Assembly: GCF_011492945.1 (NCBI RefSeq)
Contig: NZ_CP045119.1
Coordinates: 2,542,001 to 2,606,000, forward strand
Source: Rubrobacter tropicus
GTDB taxonomy: Bacteria > Actinomycetota > Rubrobacteria > Rubrobacterales > Rubrobacteraceae
DNA: 64,000 bases
Reading direction: 5' to 3'
Shown: piece by piece, positions 49,798 through 58,649 of the stretch
How the letters are laid out: each line of letters begins with the position of its first letter
How positions within the stretch are numbered: the stretch's first letter is position 1
The notes under the pieces: model-generated
Database searches by the model: none
The model's input: only the letters and a program-made list of their open reading frames with translations
Told to the model about the DNA's origin: nothing
Translations under genes and position numbers: made by a program

Positions 49798-50976
49798 CTA
49801 TCTGTCCGGCAGGACGGCGACGCCGGGTAGCTCCTTGCCCTCGACGTACTCCAGGGAGGCCCCGCCGCCGGTCGAGATGTGGCCCATCTGGTCGTCGAGG
49901 CCGAGCTTGTTGACGGCGGCCACGGAGTCGCCGCCCCCGATCACGCTGGTGGCGCCCCCCCCGCTCGCCTCCGCCACCGCTTTCGCGACGCCCTCGGTCC
50001 CCTTGGCGAACGCGTCGATCTCGAAGACGCCCATCGGACCGTTCCAGAAGATAGTCTTCGCACCGGAAATCTTGTCCCGGAAGACCTCCACGCTCTCGGG
50101 CCCGATGTCCAGTCCCATCTTGCCGGACGGGATGCCGCTTACCGGTACGGTCTGCGTCCCGGCGTCCTCCTCCATGGCGTCGGCCACCACGACGTCCGTG
50201 GGAAGAACCAGCCTCTCCCCCGCCTCGTCCGTGAGGCGCTTCGCCTCCTGCATGTAATCTTCCTCGACGAGCGAGTTCCCGATCTCGTACCCTTGCGCCT
50301 TGAAGAACGTGAAGCACATCGCCCCGCCGATCAGCAGGGAATCGGCGACGCCGAGCAGGCTCTCTATGACGCCGAGCTTGTCCGAGACCTTGACCCCGCC
50401 CAGTATGGCGACGAAGGGCCGCTCCGGGTCCTGCAGAACGCCGTCCAAGTAGTCGATCTCCGCCTCCATCAACAACCCGGCCGCCGCCGGCAGCCTCTCG
50501 GCCACCCCGACCGTAGTGGCGTGCGCCCTGTGCGCCGCCCCGAAAGCGTCGTTGACGTACAGGTCGAAAGGTCCGGCGAGCTCCTCCGAGAAGCCGGCGT
50601 CGTTCTTCGTCTCTCCGGCATAGAAGCGGGAGTTTTCCAGAAGCACCACGCCCCCGCCCGTCCCTTCCAGCGCCTCCCCGACCTCCGGGCCGACCGCAGT
50701 GTCCAGCTTCTTCACGGGCTCGCCGAGCAGCTCTTCGAGCCTCCTGGCGACGGGGTCCATCGAGTACTTCGGATCGGGTTCGCCCTTCGGGCGCCCGAGG
50801 TGCGAGATCAGGGCCGGGCGGGCCCCCTCCGAGAGCAGGTGTTGAATGGTGGGCAGCGCCCGCCGGATGCGCGTGTCGTCGGTGACCTCACCGTCCTTTA
50901 CAGGCACGTTGAAATCTACCCGTACGAGCACGCGTTTGTCTCCAACGTCCAGATCCCTCACGCTCTTCTTGTTCAC
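49798..50976 (-). CDS. pgk: Phosphoglycerate kinase
   Basis: A 392-residue two-domain kinase with [56 protein letters not shown] and the nucleotide site [16 protein letters not shown] and [11 protein letters not shown]. It transfers phosphate from 1,3-bisphosphoglycerate to ADP. Downstream of gap and a small membrane protein in the glycolytic operon. Confidence 0.97.
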   Translation of the reverse strand: MNKKSVRDLDVGDKRVLVRVDFNVPVKDGEVTDDTRIRRALPTIQHLLSEGARPALISHLGRPKGEPDPKYSMDPVARRLEELLGEPVKKLDTAVGPEVGEALEGTGGGVVLLENSRFYAGETKNDAGFSEELAGPFDLYVNDAFGAAHRAHATTVGVAERLPAAAGLLMEAEIDYLDGVLQDPERPFVAILGGVKVSDKLGVIESLLGVADSLLIGGAMCFTFFKAQGYEIGNSLVEEDYMQEAKRLTDEAGERLVLPTDVVVADAMEEDAGTQTVPVSGIPSGKMGLDIGPESVEVFRDKISGAKTIFWNGPMGVFEIDAFAKGTEGVAKAVAEASGGGATSVIGGGDSVAAVNKLGLDDQMGHISTGGGASLEYVEGKELPGVAVLPDR

Positions 50977-51020
50977 GCCACTCTCCTAGTAGGAGCTTTC
51001 AAATGACAACCGTTGATAAT

Positions 51021-51161
51021 CTAAGGCTTCAAGGTAGATTCGAACGCGTTTTCGAGCACGCCGGGCAGGACTTGCCAGAGGATAAGCACCAGCATGATCC
51101 CCACTCCTATACGGACCAAATACCCAATCAGCCACCGTTGATTGGATCGTCGCTTCCCCAT
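51021..51161 (-). CDS. Small single-span membrane protein between gap and pgk
   Basis: ATG at 51161 has GGAGG four bases upstream and gives 46 residues: a basic start MGKRRSNQRW, one membrane helix (LIGYLVRIGVGIMLVLILW) and a short tail. It interrupts the otherwise standard gap-pgk order. The good ribosome site and Arg-rich start support a real gene. Function unknown. Confidence 0.6.
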   Translation of the reverse strand: MGKRRSNQRWLIGYLVRIGVGIMLVLILWQVLPGVLENAFESTLKP

Positions 51162-51234
51162 AAACCTCCTGGACTGATGTGGGGGCGACGCAATTCGCCC
51201 CCGCATCTCATCAGTCCCTTCGCCTGACACCTAC

Positions 51235-51303
51235 CTGACTAGCCGAAAGCCGCCGTCTAGGCGGCGTGCTGACCGGCTGACAAGCTGGCGAAGCCAGCGT
51301 GCT
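51235..51303. repeat. Intergenic repeat element next to gap
   Basis: ACTAGCCGAAAGCCGCCGTC-taggcggc hairpin, GTGCTGACCGGCTGAC and AAGCTGGCGAAGCCAGCGTG, ending at the gap stop (CTCTAGAGC). It lies between gap and the small membrane protein on the same strand. Confidence 0.7.
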
Positions 51304-52311
51304 CTAGAGCTTCTCCCCCATGAACTGCACCAGGTCCACCGTGCGGTTCGAGTAGCCCCACTCGTTGTCATACCAGCCGAGGACCTTGACGGTGCGGCCG
51401 TTGGACATGGTGAGGGGGGAGTCGAAGACGCAGGAGGCCGGGTTGCCGACGATGTCGCTGGAGACAAGCGGGGCCTCGGAGTAGTGGAGGACGCCGGAGA
51501 GCTCGCCTTCGGCGGACTTCTTGAAGGCGGCGTTCACGTCGTCCGCGCTCGCCTCGTTTGAGATCTGGGCCACGAAGTCCGTTATGGAGCCGTCGGGGAC
51601 GGGGACGCGCATCGCCATGCCGTCGACCTTGCCTTTGAGGTCGGGGTAGATCTCACCGGCCGTCCGCGCGGCACCGGTCGAGGTCGGCACGATGTTCATG
51701 GGCGCCGAGCGGGCCCGCCTCGGGTCCTTGTGGGCAGCGTCGAGCAGGCTCTGGTCGTTGGTGAAGGCGTGGACGGTGGTCATGTAGCCCGACTCGATGC
51801 CGAAGTTGTCCTGCAGCACCTTCACGAGCGGGATGATGCAGTTGGTGGTGCAGGAGGCGTTGGAGACTACCTGGTGGTTCTCGGGGTCGTAGTCCTCGTG
51901 GTTGACCTTGTAGACGAAGGTTGCGTCCACACCCTTGGCCGGGGCGGAGATTACGACCTTCTTCGCGCCGCCGTCGAGGTGCTTGGCCGCGCCGTCGCGG
52001 CTGGTAAAGACGCCCGTGGACTCGACCACGATGTCAGCGCCGACGTCGCCCCAGGGGATCTGGGCCGGGTCGCGCTCGGCGAAGGTCTTGATCTCCCGGT
52101 CCCCCACCCGCAGGATGTTCCCATCCAGGCTGACGTCATCGGGCCAGATGCCGTGTACGGTGTCGCGCTTGAAGAGCAACGCGAGCGACTCCATCGGCAT
52201 GAGGTCGTTGATCGCGACGATCTCGATGTCGTCGTCGCTGCGCTCTATGGCCGCCTTGGCCGTGAGCATCCCGATCCGGCCGAAGCCGTTGATCCCAACT
52301 CGAACTGCCAA
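51304..52311 (-). CDS. gap: Glyceraldehyde-3-phosphate dehydrogenase
   Basis: NAD-binding VGINGFGRIGMLTAKAA, the catalytic Cys in SNASCTTNCIIPLVK, the His in GYMTTVHAFTNDQ, and WYDNEWGYSNRTVDLV are conserved. TTG at 52311, preceded by GGAGAAGG, gives 335 residues, the family norm, and starts LAVRVGINGFG; ATG or GTG further upstream would add unconserved residues. First enzyme of the lower-glycolysis operon, after whiA. Confidence 0.96.
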   Translation of the reverse strand: MAVRVGINGFGRIGMLTAKAAIERSDDDIEIVAINDLMPMESLALLFKRDTVHGIWPDDVSLDGNILRVGDREIKTFAERDPAQIPWGDVGADIVVESTGVFTSRDGAAKHLDGGAKKVVISAPAKGVDATFVYKVNHEDYDPENHQVVSNASCTTNCIIPLVKVLQDNFGIESGYMTTVHAFTNDQSLLDAAHKDPRRARSAPMNIVPTSTGAARTAGEIYPDLKGKVDGMAMRVPVPDGSITDFVAQISNEASADDVNAAFKKSAEGELSGVLHYSEAPLVSSDIVGNPASCVFDSPLTMSNGRTVKVLGWYDNEWGYSNRTVDLVQFMGEKL

Positions 52312-52370
52312 AACCTTCTCCTCTCGTCGTTTCCGGGTTTCTTCTATTGTTACCGAAAGAAGCACCTATT

Positions 52371-52590
52371 AAAAGCACGCTGGCTGCGCCAGCTTTCAGC
52401 CCGGCGCTTCGCGCCTGTCAGCTTCTTTCCGCCCGTAGCCCAACAGGGCGGCGCATAAAGCGGCGGTTAGAGCGTCGTAGGGCGTGCCCGCACACAAACG
52501 ACCGGCTGACAAGCTGAAAGCCCTCGAAGAGGGCGTGCTGACAAGCGGAGGCGTTAGCCGGAGCGTGCTGACAGGCTGACAAGCCGCCGC
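52371..52590. repeat. Large intergenic repeat element between whiA and gap
   Basis: CTGGC-tgc-GCCAG and GGCGC-ttc-GCGCC hairpins, GTCAGCTTCTTTCCGCCCG, a core CCCAACAGGGCGGCGCATAA, then CCGGCTGACAAGCTGAAAGC, CCCTC-gaa-GAGGG and CGTGCTGACAGGCTGACAAG. The core is an inverted near-copy of the one at 56610-56712. The right end overlaps the whiA 3' end and provides its last codons. Confidence 0.8.
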
Positions 52591-53414
52591 AGCCGGTGGT
52601 TGACGGCGCTCTTGGAGAGACCGCCCATCTGGGCCAGTTCGGCTAGCGAGGCGTCGGGGTGTTCGAGACGTAGTTCGAGCATGTCGCGCAGAGCCTGGGG
52701 GAGCCGCGCCGGGTCCAGGCTTTCGAGGGCCCTCTGCTGGCGGGCGGCGGCCGTGGCGGTTCGACCCGCGTTGGCCGAGTCGAAGTTGGTTACCCGGTTG
52801 GCGTTGGCCTTGACCTCGCCGAGGACGGCCCTGGCCTCGTACTCCAAAACGGCCTCGTTGAGGCCCATCTGGGCGAGCAGGGAGGTGACGCCGTCGGCGC
52901 TCTTGGTGTACGCGACCCACCTGCCCCGCCGCCGCGCGAGCTTGAGCGGCACGCGGGAGAACGCGGCCACCCGCTTCGCGAACTCCTCGTCCCTGTGGAC
53001 AATTTCGAGATGATAGCCGCCGCGTCCGCCGGGCCGGGTGACCGAGCCCGCCCCCTGGAACGCGCCCCGCAGGTACGCGGCCCGGTCGGCCACGGAGCGC
53101 GAACCCCGGGCGAACCTGAGCTCGTCCGCCGCCTGTATGGCCCCGTTTCCCTCCGTGCGGACGGCGTACCTGGTCCGGCCGAAGCGGTCCGGCCGCGTGG
53201 GCGAGAGCCCGGAGTCGAGGCCGAACTCAGAGCGCCACAGCCGCACGGCGGACCTGGCGACCGCCGCGCTCGACGTGCGAAGCGTCACACCGTTTTCGTC
53301 CCAGTCGCCGGCGGCGTCGACGAGGCCGGCGAGCTCTGCACGGGTCCCGGCGCGCTGGCCGACCGCGGCGCCGGCGGCCAATTGGCGGCGCACCTCAGAG
53401 GCGAACGAGGGCAG
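52554..53414 (-). CDS. whiA: DNA-binding regulator WhiA
   Basis: WhiA combines a degenerate LAGLIDADG endonuclease fold (AYLRGAFQGAGSVTRPGG, LNEAVLEY) with a C-terminal helix-turn-helix (HPDASLAELAQMGGLSKSAVNHRLRRL). In Streptomyces it controls sporulation; in other Gram-positives it affects division and metabolism. The conserved SFASEV lies upstream of GTG 53393, so CTG at 53414, with GGGAGG nine bases before it, is the likelier start. It overlaps yvcK. The tail LVSLSARSG is encoded by the repeat element. Confidence 0.93.
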   Translation of the reverse strand: MPSFASEVRRQLAAGAAVGQRAGTRAELAGLVDAAGDWDENGVTLRTSSAAVARSAVRLWRSEFGLDSGLSPTRPDRFGRTRYAVRTEGNGAIQAADELRFARGSRSVADRAAYLRGAFQGAGSVTRPGGRGGYHLEIVHRDEEFAKRVAAFSRVPLKLARRRGRWVAYTKSADGVTSLLAQMGLNEAVLEYEARAVLGEVKANANRVTNFDSANAGRTATAAARQQRALESLDPARLPQALRDMLELRLEHPDASLAELAQMGGLSKSAVNHRLRRLVSLSARSG

Positions 53415-54360
53415 CCTTGCACACCTCCCTCGCGAGCCGGCCCGGGTCGTGGCGAAGCCCGGCCTCATCGTCGCTGGAGAGCACGTCCGTCTCCCGCACC
53501 CCGAGGCCCATCCCGCGCAGGACCTCGCCGTCCACCTCTACCCGGGCCGCCGCCTCGGCCTCGTAACGGGCGAGGACGCCGGGGGACAACGGCCCGGCGT
53601 GGACCAGCACGTCGGTCACGACGGGCCCGAGGTGGTCCGAGATCGCCCTTACGTGGTCGGAGACCGCGAACCCGTCGGTCTCGCCGGGCTGGGTCATGAC
53701 GTTCGAGACGTAGACGACGGGCCCGCCGAAGCGCGCGAGCGCCTCGCGGACGCCGCAGCCCAGGAGCGCCGGGATCGTGCTCGTAAACAGGCTGCCGGGG
53801 CCGAGCACGATCACGTCCGCCCCCTCGATCGACTCGATCACGCCGGGCGGCGCGGGAACCCCTTCGGGCTCGACGGAGACGCGCGCGACTGTCTTGCCCA
53901 CCCCATGCACCACCGACTCACCACGGGTTACCGTGCCGTCCGCGTGCCGGACGACGAGCGTCAGGCTCTCCTCCGCCGCCGGAAAGACGCGGCCTTTGAT
54001 CCTCAAAAACCGGGCCGCCTGCTCCACGCCCTCGCAGAAGCCGCCGGCCATGTCCGAGAGCGCGGCGATGATGATATTCCCGACGCTGTGGTCGTTTAGA
54101 TCACCCGGCGCCTCGAAGCGGTAGTTGAAGACCTCGGCGAGCCTCTTGCGGCCGGCCAGCGCCACCAGGCAGTTCCTGACGTCCCCCGGCGGCGCCACCC
54201 CGAGCTCCTGGCGAAGCCTCCCGCTGGACCCGCCATCGTCGGCGACCGTCACGACCGCCGTCAGGTCCTTCACACGGTCGCGAAGACCGCGCAGGAGGAC
54301 CGGCAACCCGGTCCCCCCGCCGAACGCCACGACCCTGAGATCCTCGACCCTGTCCATCAC
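53395..54360 (-). CDS. yvcK: Gluconeogenesis factor YvcK (CofD-like)
   Basis: A Rossmann-like CofD-fold protein that binds UDP-sugars and couples carbon status to cell-wall synthesis. VVAFGGGTGLPVLLRGL, VTVADDGGSSGRLR, PPGDVRNCLVAL, NDHSVGNIIIAAL, VLGPGSLFTSTIPALL and VYVSNVMTQPGETDGF are diagnostic. It sits in the conserved rapZ-yvcK-whiA triplet, here separated from rapZ by one inserted gene. Confidence 0.95.
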   Translation of the reverse strand: MMDRVEDLRVVAFGGGTGLPVLLRGLRDRVKDLTAVVTVADDGGSSGRLRQELGVAPPGDVRNCLVALAGRKRLAEVFNYRFEAPGDLNDHSVGNIIIAALSDMAGGFCEGVEQAARFLRIKGRVFPAAEESLTLVVRHADGTVTRGESVVHGVGKTVARVSVEPEGVPAPPGVIESIEGADVIVLGPGSLFTSTIPALLGCGVREALARFGGPVVYVSNVMTQPGETDGFAVSDHVRAISDHLGPVVTDVLVHAGPLSPGVLARYEAEAAARVEVDGEVLRGMGLGVRETDVLSSDDEAGLRHDPGRLAREVCKAALVRL

Positions 54361-54389
54361 CGGCCAGTATACCCGCTGCCCCGTGGCCC

Positions 54390-55349
54390 TTAGCCGGAGG
54401 ACCTTTCCCGGCCGTGCGGCCCCGAGAAGTCGAGGACCGGCCCCCTGGGCACTATGCGCGTCGGGTTGACGGACTCGTGGCTACGGTAGTAGTGCCTCTT
54501 TATGTGATCCATGTTGATCGTCTCGGCGACGCCGGGATACTGGTAGAGATCCCTCAGGTATCCCCAGAGGTTCGGGTAGTCGACGACGCGCCTGAGGTTG
54601 CACTTGAAATGGCCGTGGTAGACGGCGTCGAAGCGCACGAGCGTCGGGAAGAGGCACCAGTCCGCCTCCGTGACGCGGTCGCCGCACAGGTAGCGGCGCG
54701 TGGAGAGGACGTCCTCCCAGTGGTCCAGGGCGTCGAAGAGCTCCGTAACGGCCTCCTCGTAGGCCTCCTGGGTGGTGGCGAACCCGGAGCGGTAGACGCC
54801 GTTGTTGATCGGCTCGTAAATGGCGTCTATGGTCGCGTCGATCTCACCCCGCAGGTCCTCCGGGTAAAAGTCCGGGCCCGGGGCGATGCCGCCGAACTCC
54901 GTGTCCATCATGCGGATGATCTCACGGGACTCGTTGTTGACTATCGTCCCCTGTTCTTTGTCCCAGAGCACGGGCGTCGTTACCCGCCCCGTGTACCCCG
55001 GGTCGGCCTTCGCGTAGACCTCGCGCAAAAAATGCGCGCCGTTGACCGCATCCGGTATGACTCCAGGTTCGTCGTAGAAAGCCCAGCCGTCGTCGCCCAT
55101 GAACGAGCCGACCGCTGAGAGGCCGATGGCGTCCTCCAGGCCCTTCAGCCTGCGCAGGATCGCGGTCCTGTGCGCCCACGGGCAGGCCCACGCGACGTAC
55201 AGATGGTAGCGGCCCGCCTCCGCGGGGAAGTCCGTGCTGCCGTCGGGGGAGATCCAACCCCGAAAACTCGTCGTGGACCGCCTGAAGCGTCCGTTCTCCC
55301 TCGGAATATCCGCCTCGGTCTTCCAGGTTCCATCGACCATCATGCCCAT
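54390..55349 (-). CDS. Glutathionyl-hydroquinone reductase-like (Xi-class GST)
   Basis: A 319-residue protein with a thioredoxin-like N-domain containing YVAWACPWAHRTAILRRLKG, VTTPVLWDKEQGTIVNNESR, and a helical C-domain (WCLFPTLVRFDAVYHGHFKC). CPWAHR is the ECM4/YqjG active site that reduces glutathionyl- or mycothiol-type quinone conjugates. In an actinobacterium the thiol partner may not be glutathione. It interrupts rapZ-yvcK and has a repeat element on its 5' side with leader GACCGAAGGGAGG. Confidence 0.9.
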   Translation of the reverse strand: MGMMVDGTWKTEADIPRENGRFRRSTTSFRGWISPDGSTDFPAEAGRYHLYVAWACPWAHRTAILRRLKGLEDAIGLSAVGSFMGDDGWAFYDEPGVIPDAVNGAHFLREVYAKADPGYTGRVTTPVLWDKEQGTIVNNESREIIRMMDTEFGGIAPGPDFYPEDLRGEIDATIDAIYEPINNGVYRSGFATTQEAYEEAVTELFDALDHWEDVLSTRRYLCGDRVTEADWCLFPTLVRFDAVYHGHFKCNLRRVVDYPNLWGYLRDLYQYPGVAETINMDHIKRHYYRSHESVNPTRIVPRGPVLDFSGPHGRERSSG

Positions 55350-55361
55350 AGGCCTCCCTTC

Positions 55362-55535
55362 GGTCGGCCGCGGTCAGCTATCAGCTTTCAGCGGTCAGCT
55401 TTTTGGCTCACGGCGCTTCTTGCTCTCGACAACCGAGTGTATCTGGTTCCAGGAGAGGACATGGTGCCGTAGTAATCCCACGATCGGGCTTACACAATTC
55501 TTGGCTGAAAGCTGATAGCTGACCGCTAAAAGCTA
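55362..55535. repeat. Intergenic inverted-repeat element
   Basis: Left end GGTCAGCTATCAGCTTTCAGC and GGTCAGCTTTTTGGC; core of about 100 bases; right end ACACAATTCTTGGCTGAAAGC with TGATAGCTGACCGCTAAAAGC, ending at the rapZ TAG stop. The outer 30 bases of the two ends are close complements. Confidence 0.8.
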
Positions 55536-56474
55536 TCTCTCCACGTCCCTGTGCCGGACGAAGAGGTCCACGCCTATGTCCCGGACGCGGAGGCGTTTGG
55601 CGAGCTCCTCTACGATGGCCACGGAGCGGTGGCGGCCACCCGTGCAGCCGATGCCCAGCGTGAAGTAGGTCTTGCCTTCGGCGTCGTAGCGGGGGACGAG
55701 GAAGGAGAGGAGGTCGGACGCTTTCTGGAGGAACTCCTGGCAGTCCGCGAGGCCTAGGACGGCGTCGCGGACGGGGGGGTCGTGGCCCGTGAGGGGTCGG
55801 AGGTTCGGGTCGTAGTGGGGGTTTGGGAGAAAGCGGACGTCGAGGAGGGTGTCCACGTCCATCGGGGTTCCGTGCTTGAAGCCGAAGGAGATCAGGGAGA
55901 CCGTCAGCCTGCTGGAGAAGGATTCGGCGAGTTTCTTGAACCTGAGGCGGGCGTCGAGCGCCGAGTAGCCCGAGGTGTCGACTATGAGGTCGGCCATCTC
56001 CCGCAGCGTCGAGAGGTCCCGCCGCTCCCGGCGGATCGCCTCCAGCACGTCCCCGTTTTTGGCGGCCGGGTGCGGCCTGCGACTCTCCTTGTAGCGCCTG
56101 ACGAGGCTAGGGTCGTCCGACTCGATGAACAGGATGCGGTGGTCCCACCCTTTCTCCCGCTCGACGGCCTCCAGGCTCCGCTCCAACTCCTCGCCGAAAT
56201 ACCGGCGTCCCCTCATGTCCATCACCGCCACCACGCCGTCGGGGCCGCCAACGCCCTCGCCTGTTGCCTCCATCACCGCCGGCACCATGCGCGGCGGGAG
56301 GTTGTCCACGCAGAAGTACCCGGCGTCCTCGAAAGCTTGCAAAGCATTAGACTTTCCGGCCCCCGAGAGCCCGGTAATGATGACGATCCGGCGCCTGCCC
56401 GCGGCCCGTGTCCCCTCGACCGTCGGCGCCCCGTCAGTCACGCCGCCCCGATCCGCCTGTCCTGATACGCGCAA
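55533..56474 (-). CDS. rapZ: RNase adapter protein RapZ (YvcJ)
   Basis: A nucleotide-binding protein with P-loop IITGLSGAGKSNALQAFED, YFCVDNLPPRMVP, VMDMRGRRYF, FKHGTPMDVDTLLDVRFLPN and C-terminal GIGCTGGRHRSVAIVEELA. In E. coli it controls glucosamine-6-phosphate synthase through small RNA; in actinobacteria the role differs and is less known. The first 27 residues are variable; a later start is possible. Conserved neighbour of yvcK, whiA and uvrC. Confidence 0.95.
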   Translation of the reverse strand: MRVSGQADRGGVTDGAPTVEGTRAAGRRRIVIITGLSGAGKSNALQAFEDAGYFCVDNLPPRMVPAVMEATGEGVGGPDGVVAVMDMRGRRYFGEELERSLEAVEREKGWDHRILFIESDDPSLVRRYKESRRPHPAAKNGDVLEAIRRERRDLSTLREMADLIVDTSGYSALDARLRFKKLAESFSSRLTVSLISFGFKHGTPMDVDTLLDVRFLPNPHYDPNLRPLTGHDPPVRDAVLGLADCQEFLQKASDLLSFLVPRYDAEGKTYFTLGIGCTGGRHRSVAIVEELAKRLRVRDIGVDLFVRHRDVER

Positions 56475-56517
56475 ACCATCTAAGGGACGCAGCCTAGCAC
56501 CACCGGCGCAGGCTTAC

Positions 56518-56775
56518 AACGAGTCAGCCCGCTACGCCCTTGCGGGCTCCGCTTGTCAGCCCGGCGCTTCGCGCCTCGTCAGCGCGCTCCGGCTTCGCCT
56601 CCGCTTGTCAGCCTGTCAGCCGGTCGTTTGTGTGCGACGCGCCTTCCGGCACTCGAACCGCCGCTTTATACGCAGCCCTGTTGGGCTACGGGCGGAAAGA
56701 AGCTGACAGGCTGAGAGGGAGGCCCGCAAGGGCGTAGCGGGCTGAAAGCGGAAGCCGGAGGCTGGAGCGCGCTAC
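56518..56775. repeat. Large intergenic repeat element between uvrC and rapZ
   Basis: Hairpins GCCC-ttg-GGGC, GGCGC-ttc-GCGCC and GGC-ttc-GCC joined by GTCAGC words; core GTCGTTTGTGTGCGACGC to CTGTTGGGCTACGGGCGG; then AAGCTGACAGGCTGAGAGGG, CCCGC-aag-GGCGTAGCGGGCTG and AAGCGGAAGCCGGAGG. The core is an inverted near-copy of that at 52417-52511. No gene was found in these 297 bases. Confidence 0.8.
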
Positions 56776-58610
56776 CTATGCACCTTCGCGTGGACTTCAC
56801 GGGCGACGCGGCCCGGGAGGCCGGGAACGGCTTCGAGGTCCTTTAGGGAGGCTTTCAGGAAGGCGTCGGGGGTGCCGAAGTGGTCGAGTATCTGCTTGCG
56901 GCGGGCTGGGCCTATGCCGGGAAGGTCGTCGAGGACGGACTGGGTCATGGACCGGCTCCGGACCTTTCGGTGGTAGGTGTTGGCGAAGCGGTGGGCCTCG
57001 TCTCGGACCCGCTGGAGCAGGTGTAGTTCGGGGGAGTTGCGTTTGAGCAGGACGGGCTCGGGACGGCCGGGCTCGAAGACCTCTTCGTCCCTCTTGGCGA
57101 GGGAGCGGAGGGGGATGTCCGGGAGGTCTTCGGCGACACCCATCTCGGCGAAGACCGGGACGACGGCCGAGAGCTGACCCTTGCCGCCGTCCAGCAGGAT
57201 CAGGTCGGGCGCCGGCTGGAATTTCTCGTCCCCCTCTTTCAATCGCTCCAGGCGGCGCTTAATGACCTCGGACATGCTGGCGAAGTCGTCCGCGCCCTCG
57301 ACGGTCTTGATCTTGAACCGGCGGTACTGGTCCTTGGCCGGACGCCCTCCCTGGAAGACGACCATCGAGGCGACGGAGTTGGTGCCCATGGTGTTGGAGA
57401 TGTCGTAGCACTCGATGCGCATGGGGAGCGCAGGGAGCGCGAGCTCCTCGCGCAGAGCGTCGAGCGTCGAGGCTACCTGGTTGCGCCTCGCCTCATCCAG
57501 CATCTTCTCGTGGGCGAGGCCCAACTCCGCGTTGCGGACGGCGTTCTCGAGCACGCGGCGCTTGTCCCCCCGTTGCGGCCGGTGGACGTTCACCCTCGTG
57601 CCGCGCACCTGCGAGAGGTGCTCTCGCAAGGGCGCCAGGGTCTCTTCCGGCTCTTCGGATTGGATCAGCACCTCACGGGGCACGGCGGCGTTGTCGTAGT
57701 ACTGGGGGACGAACTTGAGCGCGACGCTCTCGGCGCCCTCCTCGCCGTAGTTGTCGAGCAAAAACGAGTCGCGGTTGACGACCTGGCCGCCGCGCACGGC
57801 GAAGACCTGAACGCAGGCAGACCCGTTCTCGGCGTAGGCCCCGACGGCGTCGAAGGAGTCCTCTGAGGTTATGGTCGCCTGCTGGCGGTCGCGGACGTGG
57901 TTCAGGGCGGCGAGCTCGTCGCGCAGCGAAGCTGCCCGTTCGAAGTCCATCTCGCGGGCCGCGTTCTTCATGGCCTCCTGGCGGGTCCGGATCAGGCCGT
58001 CCACCCGCCCTTCGAGGAAGGAGACGACGTCGGCGATGATCCCGTCGTACTCCTCCTTGGTCACAGCCCCGACGCAGGGCGCCGCCGACCTGCCGATGTG
58101 GTAGTTCAAACAGGGCACCCCGCTCCTGCGGCCCGGCTCGGGGCCCCGGCACTTGCGAAACGGGAAGGTCTTGTTCAGCACGTCCAGCGTGGCGTGGACG
58201 GACCCCGCGCTCGGGAACGGCCCGAAATAGCGGTGCCGCGGGTCGTGCGCGGAGCGCGTGGCGAAGACGCGCGGGTACTCGTCGCCCGTGGTCACGACGA
58301 CGTAGGGGTAGCTCTTGTCGTCTTTGAGGGAGGCGTTGAAGCGCGGCCTGTGGCGCTTTATGAGGTTCGCTTCGAGCACGAGCGCCTCGGTCTCGGTGCG
58401 GGTCGCTATGAAGTCTATCTGCGAGACCCGCTCCCGGAGCTCCGCTATCTTGGGCCGCCCGTCCCCGCCCTTCGTGAAGTAGTTCGCAACGCGGGAGCGG
58501 ATGTTCTTCGCCTTGCCGACGTAGATGACCCTGTCGGCGGCGTCCTTGAAGATGTAGACGCCGGGCGAGGTTGGGAGGTGGGATCTGTCCGGGTAACCGT
58601 TACGAGACAT
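56772..58610 (-). CDS. uvrC: Excinuclease ABC subunit C
   Basis: UvrC makes both incisions around bulky DNA lesions bound by UvrAB. The N-terminal GIY-YIG domain ([21 protein letters not shown]) makes the 3' cut; a UVR domain ([22 protein letters not shown]), an RNase H-like domain ([34 protein letters not shown]) for the 5' cut and a C-terminal helix-hairpin-helix pair ([28 protein letters not shown]) follow. Length 612 is normal. Confidence 0.97.
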   Translation of the reverse strand: MSRNGYPDRSHLPTSPGVYIFKDAADRVIYVGKAKNIRSRVANYFTKGGDGRPKIAELRERVSQIDFIATRTETEALVLEANLIKRHRPRFNASLKDDKSYPYVVVTTGDEYPRVFATRSAHDPRHRYFGPFPSAGSVHATLDVLNKTFPFRKCRGPEPGRRSGVPCLNYHIGRSAAPCVGAVTKEEYDGIIADVVSFLEGRVDGLIRTRQEAMKNAAREMDFERAASLRDELAALNHVRDRQQATITSEDSFDAVGAYAENGSACVQVFAVRGGQVVNRDSFLLDNYGEEGAESVALKFVPQYYDNAAVPREVLIQSEEPEETLAPLREHLSQVRGTRVNVHRPQRGDKRRVLENAVRNAELGLAHEKMLDEARRNQVASTLDALREELALPALPMRIECYDISNTMGTNSVASMVVFQGGRPAKDQYRRFKIKTVEGADDFASMSEVIKRRLERLKEGDEKFQPAPDLILLDGGKGQLSAVVPVFAEMGVAEDLPDIPLRSLAKRDEEVFEPGRPEPVLLKRNSPELHLLQRVRDEAHRFANTYHRKVRSRSMTQSVLDDLPGIGPARRKQILDHFGTPDAFLKASLKDLEAVPGLPGRVAREVHAKVHR

Positions 58611-58649
58611 CGCCCGAATTATACCGCGCCGCGGTATCCGGGCCCCGGC

